NCBI GenBank assembly: GCA_964419445.1
Contig: CAYQPE010000079.1
Location: 1-6,707, forward strand
Reading direction: 5' to 3'
Origin: JABHHG01 sp964419445
Lineage (GTDB): Bacteria > Fidelibacterota > Marinisomatia > SCGC-AAA003-L08 > D37C17
Length of the DNA stretch: 6,707 nt
Numbering within the stretch: the first letter of the stretch is position 1; each line of letters opens with the position of its first letter. A program made the translations under genes and the position numbers. This document shows, piece by piece, positions 1-6,141 of the stretch. The notes beneath the pieces were generated by a model. The model worked only from the letters and a program-made list of their open reading frames with translations. It made no database searches and was not told the origin of the DNA.

Positions 1-43
1 TCATTAATAGAGCAAGTAATCCTATAATGCTAACAAAGTTCAT
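1..43 (-). CDS. Start of a membrane protein gene, probably a NupC-type nucleoside transporter (partial, cut by left edge)
   Basis: Reading the minus strand from the ATG at 43-41 gives an open frame of 14 codons to the window edge, MNFVSIIGLLALLM. It starts inside the tdk stop codon (ATGA overlap of 4 nt) and has a GGAG ribosome binding site 5 nt upstream at 52-49, so the start is well supported although the fragment is very short. The residues form the beginning of a hydrophobic transmembrane helix. From memory, concentrative nucleoside transporters (CNT/NupC family) of FCB bacteria begin with a similar short hydrophobic helix, and the three upstream genes all act on pyrimidine nucleosides, so a nucleoside importer is the best guess. 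The identification rests mainly on context, since 14 residues cannot prove a family; any other inner-membrane protein is possible. Confidence 0.5.
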   Translation of the reverse strand, partial: MNFVSIIGLLALLM

Positions 44-612
44 TTATTCTCCATAATATTTTCAGGTTTAAAACATTTCCGACAACGTGCTTCATATTTA
101 TCTTTTTCACCTACTACTACTTGATTAGTTTCACTACTGATACGTTGAGTAAAGTTAGCAGGATCACCGCAAATCATACAAATTGCATTCACTTTGGTAA
201 TATATTCAGCATCAGTTAGTAATAAAGGCATTGGCCCAAAAGCTTTGGCTTGGTAATCTTTTTCAAGACCTGCAACCACTACTCGTTTTCCTGACCAAGC
301 AATTTCTCGACAAACATCAGCAATATCAATATCAAAAAATTGTGCCTCGTCTATTCCAAAAACATCTGCTTTTTCAGAAAATTCTAATATCTTTTGCGCA
401 GAGTTCACCTGAACAGATTTTATTTTTCGTTGATTATGTGAAACTATATAATCTTCACTATATCGATTATCTGTTCCAGGTTTAAATATAGCAACTCGTT
501 GTTTTGCAAATTGTGCGCGTACTAGTCTTCGGATTAATTCCTCAGTTTTACCACTAAACATGGGGCCACAGATAATTTCTATCCATCCAGAATTTCGTGG
601 AGTTAATGTCAT
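40..612 (-). CDS. tdk: Thymidine kinase (type II, TK1-like)
   Basis: The enzyme phosphorylates thymidine and deoxyuridine with ATP to give dTMP and dUMP, in the cytoplasmic pyrimidine salvage pathway. The 190-aa protein has the usual length of bacterial type II thymidine kinases. Visible motifs are the P-loop GPMFSGKT (residues 16-23), the FGIDEAQFF strand with Asp88 and the catalytic base Glu89, the FGPMP segment (125-129), and a structural zinc site of four cysteines, CMIC (145/148) and CRKC (177/180). The lasso-like substrate-binding loop is represented by GEKDKYEARCR (168-178). All key residues are present, so it should be active; the family is a homotetramer, typically feedback-inhibited by dTTP. 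Its ATG overlaps the udk stop by 4 nt (ATGA) and its own stop overlaps the next start in the same way, so it lies inside a translationally coupled operon. No strong Shine-Dalgarno is visible before its start. Confidence 0.97.
   Translation of the reverse strand: MTLTPRNSGWIEIICGPMFSGKTEELIRRLVRAQFAKQRVAIFKPGTDNRYSEDYIVSHNQRKIKSVQVNSAQKILEFSEKADVFGIDEAQFFDIDIADVCREIAWSGKRVVVAGLEKDYQAKAFGPMPLLLTDAEYITKVNAICMICGDPANFTQRISSETNQVVVGEKDKYEARCRKCFKPENIMENK
49..52 (-). promoter_or_regulatory. Ribosome binding site (GGAG) of the left-edge gene
   Basis: On the minus strand the sequence reads GGAGAATAAATG, placing GGAG 5 nt before the ATG at 43-41. It lies inside the last codons of tdk (ATG GAG AAT AAA TGA). 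This is the main evidence that a real gene starts at position 43 rather than the ATG being chance. Confidence 0.6.
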
Positions 613-1241
613 ATTGAATTTCTTTCTAGTAATATGGATACAATTTTTGTTCTTATAATGTCAATAGCTACCTTGTTATGTGCCCCTTCAGGAATAATAA
701 CATCTGCATACTTTTTTGAAGGCTCAACAAATTGCTCATGCATGGGTCTAACCGTTTTATAATACTGCTCAATGACAGATTCAAAAGTTCGTTCACGTTT
801 GTTTATATCTCGTTTGATTCTACGGATAATACGAATATCATCAGGAGTATCCACATAGAGTTTAATGTCCATTAAATCACGAATTTTTTCATCAAACAAC
901 GCCAAAATCCCCTCTAAAACGATAATATGATGGTTTCCTATCTCTTCCGTTTCAATTTTACGAGTATGAATAGTATAATCGTAAAGGGGGATATTTACAG
1001 ACTCTCCTGTGATTAATCTCTTTAGATCATTATATAAATGTTCAAAATCAACTGCATCAGGGTGATCAAAATTAATTTTTTCACGCTCTTCAAAAGAAAG
1101 ATGTTTTAAATCTTTGTAATATGAATCTTGTTGAATTAGTGCAACTTCAGACGTGGAAAATTCAGCAGAAATAGCTTTAGAAACAGAGGTCTTACCAGAG
1201 CCTGTACCACCAGCAATTCCTATTAAAATTATTTTACTCAT
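609..1241 (-). CDS. udk: Uridine kinase
   Basis: The enzyme phosphorylates uridine and cytidine to UMP and CMP in the cytoplasm using ATP or GTP. With the start chosen here the protein has 210 aa, close to the 213 aa of E. coli Udk. It shows the P-loop GGTGSGKT (residues 11-18), QQDSYYKD (37-44) with the catalytic-type Asp39, NFDHPDA (57-63), PLYDYTIHTR (85-94) of the nucleoside pocket, LEGILAL (109-115), and the arginine-rich lid RRIKRDINKRER (140-151). The frame stays open to an ATG at 1274, but that would add 11 residues before MSKIILIGIAGG and enlarge the overlap with cdd to 41 nt. The ATG at 1241 puts the P-loop strand at the N-terminus as in the family and leaves an 8 nt overlap with cdd. 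The gene lies between cdd and tdk, overlapping both. Confidence 0.96.
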   Translation of the reverse strand: MSKIILIGIAGGTGSGKTSVSKAISAEFSTSEVALIQQDSYYKDLKHLSFEEREKINFDHPDAVDFEHLYNDLKRLITGESVNIPLYDYTIHTRKIETEEIGNHHIIVLEGILALFDEKIRDLMDIKLYVDTPDDIRIIRRIKRDINKRERTFESVIEQYYKTVRPMHEQFVEPSKKYADVIIPEGAHNKVAIDIIRTKIVSILLERNSI

Positions 1242-1617
1242 TATTATCTCGAAATGGGAGTGGAAGTAAGTCATCCATCATTACAGTTTCAAAATTGCCA
1301 CTTTCATCGGCATAATGAATGGGAATATTCCCACAATATTCAGATATAACCTGCCGACATGCACCACATGGAGCAGCTCCATCTTTGGTGATTATAGCCA
1401 TTTGTGAAAATGAAGAGATCCCTTGTGAAACTGCAGCATAAATTGCTACACGTTCAGCACACATAGTGGTGGGGTAGGCCTTGGATTCAATATTGCATCC
1501 ATTTATTACCTTTCCATCAGAGCTCAATAGTGCAGCACCCACCGCATATTGACTATATGGAGATTGCGAAAATTTTTGTGCAGTTTTTGCGTGATTAATT
1601 AATGTAATTGCGTCCAT
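1234..1617 (-). CDS. cdd: Cytidine deaminase (homotetrameric, zinc-dependent)
   Basis: The enzyme hydrolytically deaminates cytidine and deoxycytidine to uridine and deoxyuridine, which the next two genes' kinases can phosphorylate. The 127-aa length fits the short, tetrameric class (B. subtilis type, about 136 aa) rather than the longer E. coli dimeric type. Zinc ligands are Cys53 in TMCAER and Cys84 and Cys87 in PCGACRQ; Glu55 is the proton shuttle. Asn42 and Glu44 in CNIES contact the ribose, and the C-terminus carries the usual LLPLPF. The segment between the sugar-binding and zinc motifs reads SKAYPT instead of the common NASYG-like text, a modest variant that keeps all catalytic residues. 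It starts 56 nt after the M23 peptidase on the same strand, without a strong Shine-Dalgarno, and is the first gene of the overlapping salvage cluster. Confidence 0.95.
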   Translation of the reverse strand: MDAITLINHAKTAQKFSQSPYSQYAVGAALLSSDGKVINGCNIESKAYPTTMCAERVAIYAAVSQGISSFSQMAIITKDGAAPCGACRQVISEYCGNIPIHYADESGNFETVMMDDLLPLPFRDNNE

Positions 1618-1639
1618 TTAAAACGATTCTCAGTGGTGA

Positions 1640-1668
1640 AAAATACGGCTAACAAGTGAATTCTTCAA
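1640..1668 (-). promoter_or_regulatory. Possible promoter for the nucleoside salvage operon
   Basis: In the 56 nt spacer between the M23 gene and cdd, the minus strand carries TTGAAG (1668-1663) and, after exactly 17 nt, TATTTT (1645-1640). Each matches the sigma-70 consensus at 4 of 6 bases. This would give the salvage genes their own start site separate from the peptidase gene. In such AT-rich DNA a match of this quality can arise by chance, and read-through from the peptidase gene is equally possible. Confidence 0.28.
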
Positions 1669-1673
1669 ACGAG

Positions 1674-3878
1674 CTATTTTATATAAAATATTCCTCTTAT
1701 TTGATGGGAATTCCCCACGTTATCGGTACAAACAATATATAGGCTGTGTTCCCCTTTCGACAAATTATTTTCAAAATCAAAATGTACCAGTTTTCGGTAA
1801 CTATTATATGCATGAATTAACGGTTTTCCATCATCAATTTGAATACTCACATTCTTTTCACCATCAATTCCTGAAATTAAATCTTCCACATTGAATTGAA
1901 TTGAAGAAATATCTTTTTGTCGATAGGTAGCATTAATATTTGGTGTTAAAGATGTAATTTTTGGTTTTTCGGTTTCCCGTAACACTGCAAAAATTTCACC
2001 AGATAAAATCTTAGATGATAAGCGAACATTCTTTTTATCTATGTCTGTTTCTACATATATCCATTCTTTTTCATGTGAATCAAAATAAAATATCCCAACA
2101 TTATCCAACTTATCTGGATTAAATAAATCAAAATGGATTTCCACTTTTTTCTTCATTGGTTGAAATGATGGTCCTAACCTAAAGGGACCCGCAACTAACT
2201 CAACATCCTGATTTGATTCGAATATTGCAGACTCAATCCACACAAAAGTAGAATCATGGAAAGTATCAGCATCACCATTGATATGAAATTCACCTGCATT
2301 AAATGAAAGTGAAAAGGATTGATGTGGATGTATAATTTTGGATACAATTTCTCTCTTGAACACATAAGGATGGGGGTCTTCAAATTTAATTTCAATTGCA
2401 TTCATATTTCCCAATTGAGAAAGGGGAATGGGTACGGTAGCAAGAATATTTTTAGATTTTCGTTTCATGGGGGATTGACGATTTTTTCCACCTTTTACAA
2501 ATTGGAGGATTGCATTTTTACCTGAAAAATAGTCTTCCTCAAATTGAAAAGATATCCCATTCTCATAGTGAACAATATGTGTGGATCCAGAGATTTTGGT
2601 AGGGGCAGTCAAACTCAAATATTGAGATGGCATTTTATTAGATATTTTATAATTTGGCTTAATTTCTACCGTAGTAAATGGTTTTTCCCATTGAGGAAGT
2701 TCAAATGTATTTTCACCAATTTCATTTAAATTTATGGATTTACGTAAATCTTCAACATGGGGCCCCGTCTTGATAAACGAAATAGACTGAATCATTGTAT
2801 CGGGTGATATTGTTAAAGAGCCATCAATATCATTTGTATTTACTTTTAGTGGGTGAATAGGGAAAGTAGAAACAACACCTTTCAATGATATTTTATTATC
2901 GTAATAGTCATTTACAATAATTTCAAAATTATGAAATTTATGTTGCTCTAGGTCATACCCATTTTTGTTTTCATCATGAGTAAAATAAAAACCTTCATAG
3001 TCAACATTATTAAATAGTCGATAAAATCGAGTATTAAATTCTCGTTTTAGTAGATAATCTCTTTCTGTATAAATATACTTTGCATGTTCAAATTTATAAG
3101 TATCGTATTGAACTTTATATTGGAGGTTACCATTTAATTTTAAAATAATGGAATGAATACCAAATTTAAATGGTTGGTCATCAATTCTATCTACTACATC
3201 CAATGCAAATCCAAATTTTCCATGAACCGTTATGGTATCTTCCACTTCATATTCAAATGGGTTAACGGCTTTAATTCCATATACTTGTGGAAATGGAGAT
3301 AAATTTACTGTTGTTGAATCTGCAAGGGGAACTACTGCAATTTGTCGAGGAATAGGGGGGAGATTGTCCTTGATTTTATAAAACTGTAATGGGTTTAGGG
3401 GTCTTTCAAATCGATCTCTAATTTCAAAATGTAGATGAGGTCCTGAAATTCCACCTGTATCTCCAGTATATCCAATTAAATCTCCACGTCTAACGGGAAA
3501 CTCATTTTCTGAAAATGAGTGATCAATAGTATAGCTTCCATAGTGCTGTTGGAGTGAACGTGCAGTTGCATCTAATGAAGGTGTAAACTTATCTAAATGA
3601 GCGTACACGGCAGTATTTCCATCATTCAATTTAATGTATAATGCTTTACCATACCCTTTTGAACCCGTTCGGATTCGCTGAATATGACCATCACTAGTAG
3701 CATATAATTTATATCCACTTTTACCCCATGTACGGATGTCTAGCCCTGCATGATATCTATGAGGGCGTTCCTCTCCGAACAATGCGGTAACAGTAGTGCT
3801 TGCGTTAGTTGGCCAAAGATATTGTTCTTTGCACCACAATGAATTAAACATTAAGATGAATAAAATAATTTTAGTCAT
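1674..3878 (-). CDS. Secreted M23-family zinc metallopeptidase with long beta-rich C-terminal region
   Basis: M23 (LytM/lysostaphin-type) peptidases cut peptide crosslinks in peptidoglycan; this 734-aa protein probably acts in the periplasm. An N-terminal signal peptide is visible (MTK, then a hydrophobic stretch at residues 4-15); Cys16 follows, but Trp15 before it does not fit a lipobox. The peptidase domain spans about residues 20-170. All metal and catalytic residues are present: His43 and Asp47 (HAGLD), His94 (YAHL), and His148 and His150 (GPHLHFE), so it is predicted active rather than a degenerate activator such as EnvC. An insert of roughly 20-25 residues (around 103-127) separates YAHL from the VRRGDLIGYTG turn. 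The remaining 560 residues contain no motif I recognise until residues 639-734, which look like a bacterial Ig-like fold (PKITSLTPN at its start, then SGIDG, then CTDNVGN). The gene is divergent from the envelope gene pair at 3935-5667 and lies 56 nt upstream of cdd. Confidence 0.9.
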   Translation of the reverse strand: MTKIILFILMFNSLWCKEQYLWPTNASTTVTALFGEERPHRYHAGLDIRTWGKSGYKLYATSDGHIQRIRTGSKGYGKALYIKLNDGNTAVYAHLDKFTPSLDATARSLQQHYGSYTIDHSFSENEFPVRRGDLIGYTGDTGGISGPHLHFEIRDRFERPLNPLQFYKIKDNLPPIPRQIAVVPLADSTTVNLSPFPQVYGIKAVNPFEYEVEDTITVHGKFGFALDVVDRIDDQPFKFGIHSIILKLNGNLQYKVQYDTYKFEHAKYIYTERDYLLKREFNTRFYRLFNNVDYEGFYFTHDENKNGYDLEQHKFHNFEIIVNDYYDNKISLKGVVSTFPIHPLKVNTNDIDGSLTISPDTMIQSISFIKTGPHVEDLRKSINLNEIGENTFELPQWEKPFTTVEIKPNYKISNKMPSQYLSLTAPTKISGSTHIVHYENGISFQFEEDYFSGKNAILQFVKGGKNRQSPMKRKSKNILATVPIPLSQLGNMNAIEIKFEDPHPYVFKREIVSKIIHPHQSFSLSFNAGEFHINGDADTFHDSTFVWIESAIFESNQDVELVAGPFRLGPSFQPMKKKVEIHFDLFNPDKLDNVGIFYFDSHEKEWIYVETDIDKKNVRLSSKILSGEIFAVLRETEKPKITSLTPNINATYRQKDISSIQFNVEDLISGIDGEKNVSIQIDDGKPLIHAYNSYRKLVHFDFENNLSKGEHSLYIVCTDNVGNSHQIRGIFYIK

Positions 3879-3934
3879 AATTGGATAGTTTTAATTTATC
3901 TCTTATAAATCAAGGTCGTAAATTATCCACGATT
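3879..3934. promoter_or_regulatory. Divergent promoter spacer between M23 gene and the glycosyltransferase-like/GlmU-like pair
   Basis: These 56 bp separate two divergent starts and are strongly AT-rich. On the plus strand TTGGAT (3881-3886) and TATAAA (3904-3909) stand 17 nt apart; the -10 element is good, the -35 matches only 3 of 6 bases. I do not see an equally clear pair for the minus strand. Neither flanking start has a Shine-Dalgarno. The location makes a regulatory role likely, but the exact elements are tentative. Confidence 0.4.
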
Positions 3935-4483
3935 ATGAATTTTAAACTATTCAAATTACGGTTACAAATTTTCTATTATTTGCTCATTGGGAAAATTCAA
4001 AAGAAAATTCCAGATATTTCACTGGATTCATCTGGACATCATTCAAAAAAAATACTTCTTTTATTTCCCTTTGATGAAGCAACATTTAGAGTTGCAGCAT
4101 TTGCTTTTCGAAAATTAGGCTCTGAAAATGCTGGAAACAAACATTACACCTTTCTTATTAAGGATGTTCATAAACCTCATTTTCATATTCGCAAAGGGGA
4201 GACGATTATCCTCATATCAGACCCTAAAAATCCACACAAAATAAAAAGTGAGGATTCCATTATCAATGTATTAAAAATGGGCGATTTCGACATGGTAGTC
4301 GATTTAAATACTAATTTTTATTTAGATGCCTCTCGTATTCTAAGTCTTATCCCCGCTAAAATGAAAGTGGGATTCAAATCGATGTTTTCGGATATTTTTT
4401 ATAATATTCAATTGGATGTTTCAAAGTCAGGGATTACAGAAAATGGATATCAAAAAGTACATTTAATGTTGGAGAATTCATGA
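3935..4483 (+). CDS. Unrecognised 182-aa protein resembling the N-terminal half of a family-9 (heptosyltransferase-like) glycosyltransferase
   Basis: I do not recognise a named gene. The protein has an amphipathic, basic N-terminus (residues 1-24, with hydrophobic IFYYLLIG), then a Rossmann-like pattern: a strand KKILLLFPFDE (38-48), a helix around FRVAAFAFRKLG, a strand FDMVVDLNTNF (118-128), a helix DASRILSLIPA and MKVGF (143-147). The order 'FDMVVDLN...SLIPAKMKVGF' recalls the N-terminal domain of GT-B family-9 glycosyltransferases. At 182 aa it is only about half their usual length and lacks the C-terminal nucleotide-sugar domain. A stand-alone domain of unknown function similar to small Bacteroidota proteins (DUF6913-like) is an alternative. 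The frame extends upstream to a TTG at 3881, but that would leave 2 nt between divergent genes, so the ATG at 3935 is preferred; it lacks a clear Shine-Dalgarno. Its stop overlaps the next start (ATGA), implying coupled expression with the GlmU-like enzyme. Confidence 0.75.
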   Translation: MNFKLFKLRLQIFYYLLIGKIQKKIPDISLDSSGHHSKKILLLFPFDEATFRVAAFAFRKLGSENAGNKHYTFLIKDVHKPHFHIRKGETIILISDPKNPHKIKSEDSIINVLKMGDFDMVVDLNTNFYLDASRILSLIPAKMKVGFKSMFSDIFYNIQLDVSKSGITENGYQKVHLMLENS

Positions 4484-5667
4484 ATTATATAATTTTTGAA
4501 GACTATCTATTTGCTAATCTCTACCCATTTACGATAAATCATGCATCATTTGAATTGCGAAGTGGTGCCCTTACTAATTTTGAACGAATTCAATTTTTAA
4601 CCAATGAAAATGATAAAATTTATCTTATAGTCAGAGATGACTTATGTGAACTCACTCGAGAGAGATTTCCAGAGTTTATTGTGAATCCAGAAATCATTCC
4701 AAAGGGGATTCATTTAAATGGTGCAACGCTTTGGGATGTAGAAACGATTGGAAAAATTGAATTGGGTCGTCATTATTCACATCAAGGTAACCTTATTGCT
4801 ATGCATGCTGAAAAGGAAATACAATTAAGTGAATATGCTGATTATATTAAAAAATCCATTCAAGTAACTTTAGATATTCCTGCTGTTCATTTCTCATATT
4901 TATGGGAATGCATTTTTGCCCTAGAAAATACGTTGATACATGATGTTGAGCATTTTTTGCACTGTAAGGGGGGAGAAGTTCATCAATCTGTGATTTATGA
5001 TGGAATTGAAAATGTTTTTATTCATGAAAATTCAAAAATTTGTGCAGGTGTTATTTTAGATGCGTCAAATGGGCCTATTATTATTGATGATAATGTAAAA
5101 ATTGATATAGGAGCACTCATACAGGGTCCTGTTTATATCGGTAAAAATTCGGTGATAAATCCGGGTGCAAAGCTAAGAGGGAATATAGCTATTGGTCCTA
5201 CGTGTAAAGTGGGTGGTGAAGTGGAAGATGTTGTAATTCAAGGGTTTAGTAATAAACAACATGATGGATTCCTCGGTCACTCCTACATTGGAGAATGGGT
5301 AAACCTAGGTGCAAATACCAATAATAGTGATTTGAAAAATAATTACAGCACTATTCGTATAAACCTTACTAAAGATTTACAAATAAATACCATGCAACAA
5401 TTTCTGGGTGTACTCATTGGAGATTATTCTAAATCGGGTATTTCTACCATGTTTAATACGGGTACCGTTGTGGGAGTTGGTGCAAATATTTTTGGATCGG
5501 GATTCCAAGAAAAGTATATCGAGTCATTTTCATGGGGCAGTGGTGAAACAAAAACAGATTTTGAAAAATTTACTGAAACCAGTTCCAAAATTAAAGAAAG
5601 ACGTCACTGTACCCTATCTAACAAAGAAATTCAGTTTCTAAAGAATCTATATTCTTCATTAGAATAA
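4480..5667 (+). CDS. GlmU-like bifunctional sugar-1-phosphate nucleotidyltransferase / acyltransferase (alternative bacterial GlmU family)
   Basis: The 395-aa protein matches the FCB family proposed to replace GlmU (TIGR03991-type), which would acetylate glucosamine-1-phosphate and join it to UTP to give UDP-GlcNAc for peptidoglycan and lipid A. The N-terminal part begins YIIFED (residues 3-8), then PFT (16-18) and ELRSG (25-29), the family's substitute for the LAAGxGTRM loop of classical GlmU. A left-handed beta-helix of hexapeptide repeats starts near residue 199 (GPIIIDDNVKI, GPVYIG, GNIAIG). The family's signature follows: NKQHDGFLGHSYIGEWVNLG (259-278), TNNSDLKNNY (280-289) and a stretch from GDYSKSG to GTVVGVGANIFG (314-339). 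The C-terminus is a charged helix. GGAG stands 5 nt before the ATG. The substrate is inferred from the family; another sugar nucleotide is possible. It is coupled to the upstream 182-aa gene and divergent from a peptidoglycan peptidase, consistent with an envelope role. Confidence 0.88.
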   Translation: MNYIIFEDYLFANLYPFTINHASFELRSGALTNFERIQFLTNENDKIYLIVRDDLCELTRERFPEFIVNPEIIPKGIHLNGATLWDVETIGKIELGRHYSHQGNLIAMHAEKEIQLSEYADYIKKSIQVTLDIPAVHFSYLWECIFALENTLIHDVEHFLHCKGGEVHQSVIYDGIENVFIHENSKICAGVILDASNGPIIIDDNVKIDIGALIQGPVYIGKNSVINPGAKLRGNIAIGPTCKVGGEVEDVVIQGFSNKQHDGFLGHSYIGEWVNLGANTNNSDLKNNYSTIRINLTKDLQINTMQQFLGVLIGDYSKSGISTMFNTGTVVGVGANIFGSGFQEKYIESFSWGSGETKTDFEKFTETSSKIKERRHCTLSNKEIQFLKNLYSSLE

Positions 5668-5678
5668 TATTTAATTTC

Positions 5679-5707
5679 TTGTGTACATCGTTGTCTAAAA
5701 GTATATT
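5679..5707 (+). promoter_or_regulatory. Putative promoter for the zinc-ribbon/DUF3467 pair
   Basis: In the 66 nt gap after the GlmU-like gene, TTGTGT (5679-5684) and TATATT (5702-5707) are separated by 17 nt. The -10 matches 5 of 6 consensus bases and the -35 matches 3 of 6. Transcription would start near 5714, just before the AAGGAG ribosome binding site (5722-5727), which lies 6 nt from the ATG at 5734. The arrangement is plausible, but chance matches are common in AT-rich DNA. Confidence 0.4.
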
Positions 5708-5733
5708 TCCTCCCCAGAAAAAAGGAGAATTAT

Positions 5734-6141
5734 ATGACTTTTGAAGGATTGATTTGCCCTGCATGTACAACTTCAATTGAAGAAGAAATACTTAAGCAAA
5801 AGCTAGTTTGTCCACATTGTAAAACGAATCTAAAACAGAAGAAGTTTTTAGCATTTATTGAATTTCTTATTATGCAAGGATTAGTAAATGTAGACTTCTT
5901 TGATGAAGTTTTATATGGTGAAGAAGTAAAGAAAACGGTGGAAGAAAAAGAGCTTCAAGATGAAACGGATCCCGATGATTATGAAGATAAATCTGCCAGA
6001 ATTGAATATGTTGATGAAAAACATGATTTGAATGAAGTGACCACTGATGAGAAAGAGTTTCGTGAGTGGGAAGGAATTGAAGAAGATTGGCAAGATTTTA
6101 ATCGCAAGCATATTAGTGAAGAGAATAAAAGGCAACAATAA
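5734..6141 (+). CDS. Hypothetical zinc-ribbon protein with acidic tail
   Basis: I do not recognise this 135-aa protein. The N-terminus has two CxxC knuckles, CPAC (Cys8, Cys11) and CPHC (Cys26, Cys29), 14 residues apart, a classic zinc-ribbon that would bind one zinc ion. A hydrophobic helical segment follows (about 36-61, KKFLAFIEFLIMQGLVNVDFFDEVLYG), too interrupted by charge to be a clear membrane helix. From residue 62 to the end the chain is highly acidic, 28 Asp/Glu in 74 residues, without signal peptide or obvious fold, and probably partly disordered. Zinc ribbons of this type usually mediate nucleic-acid or protein contacts, but no function can be assigned. It has the best Shine-Dalgarno in the window, AAGGAG 6 nt from the ATG, and its stop overlaps the DUF3467 start by one base (TAATG), so the two are probably co-translated. 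Confidence 0.85.
   Translation: MTFEGLICPACTTSIEEEILKQKLVCPHCKTNLKQKKFLAFIEFLIMQGLVNVDFFDEVLYGEEVKKTVEEKELQDETDPDDYEDKSARIEYVDEKHDLNEVTTDEKEFREWEGIEEDWQDFNRKHISEENKRQQ

Noticed and set aside
231..485. Plus-strand open frame of 84 codons
   Set aside because: It lies wholly antisense to tdk, whose motifs are complete; the product is low-complexity Gln/Leu/Phe text without ribosome binding site.
2195..2729. Three short open frames (2195-2401 minus, 2319-2525 plus, 2544-2729 plus) inside the M23 gene
   Set aside because: They are shadow frames of an intact 734-codon gene and show no recognisable protein features.
1674..3878. M23 protein as a lipoprotein because of Cys16 after the hydrophobic segment
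   Set aside because: The residues before it are Ser-Leu-Trp; tryptophan just before the cysteine does not fit a lipobox, so an ordinary signal peptide is more likely.
3881..3934. TTG start 54 nt upstream of the 182-aa gene
   Set aside because: It would leave only 2 nt between divergent genes and no room for promoters; the added residues look like spacer sequence.
5408..5641. 77-codon plus-strand frame within the GlmU-like gene
   Set aside because: It is an out-of-frame shadow of the conserved beta-helix region.
5650..5666. 6-bp hairpin (TATTCT/AGAATA) at the GlmU-like stop codon, followed by T-rich DNA, as a terminator
   Set aside because: The stem has one G-C pair only and overlaps coding sequence; too weak for an intrinsic terminator.
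5710..5727. CTCC pairing with GGAG of the zinc-ribbon ribosome binding site as a translational switch
   Set aside because: Only 4 bp across a 10 nt loop, which is expected by chance and unlikely to be stable.
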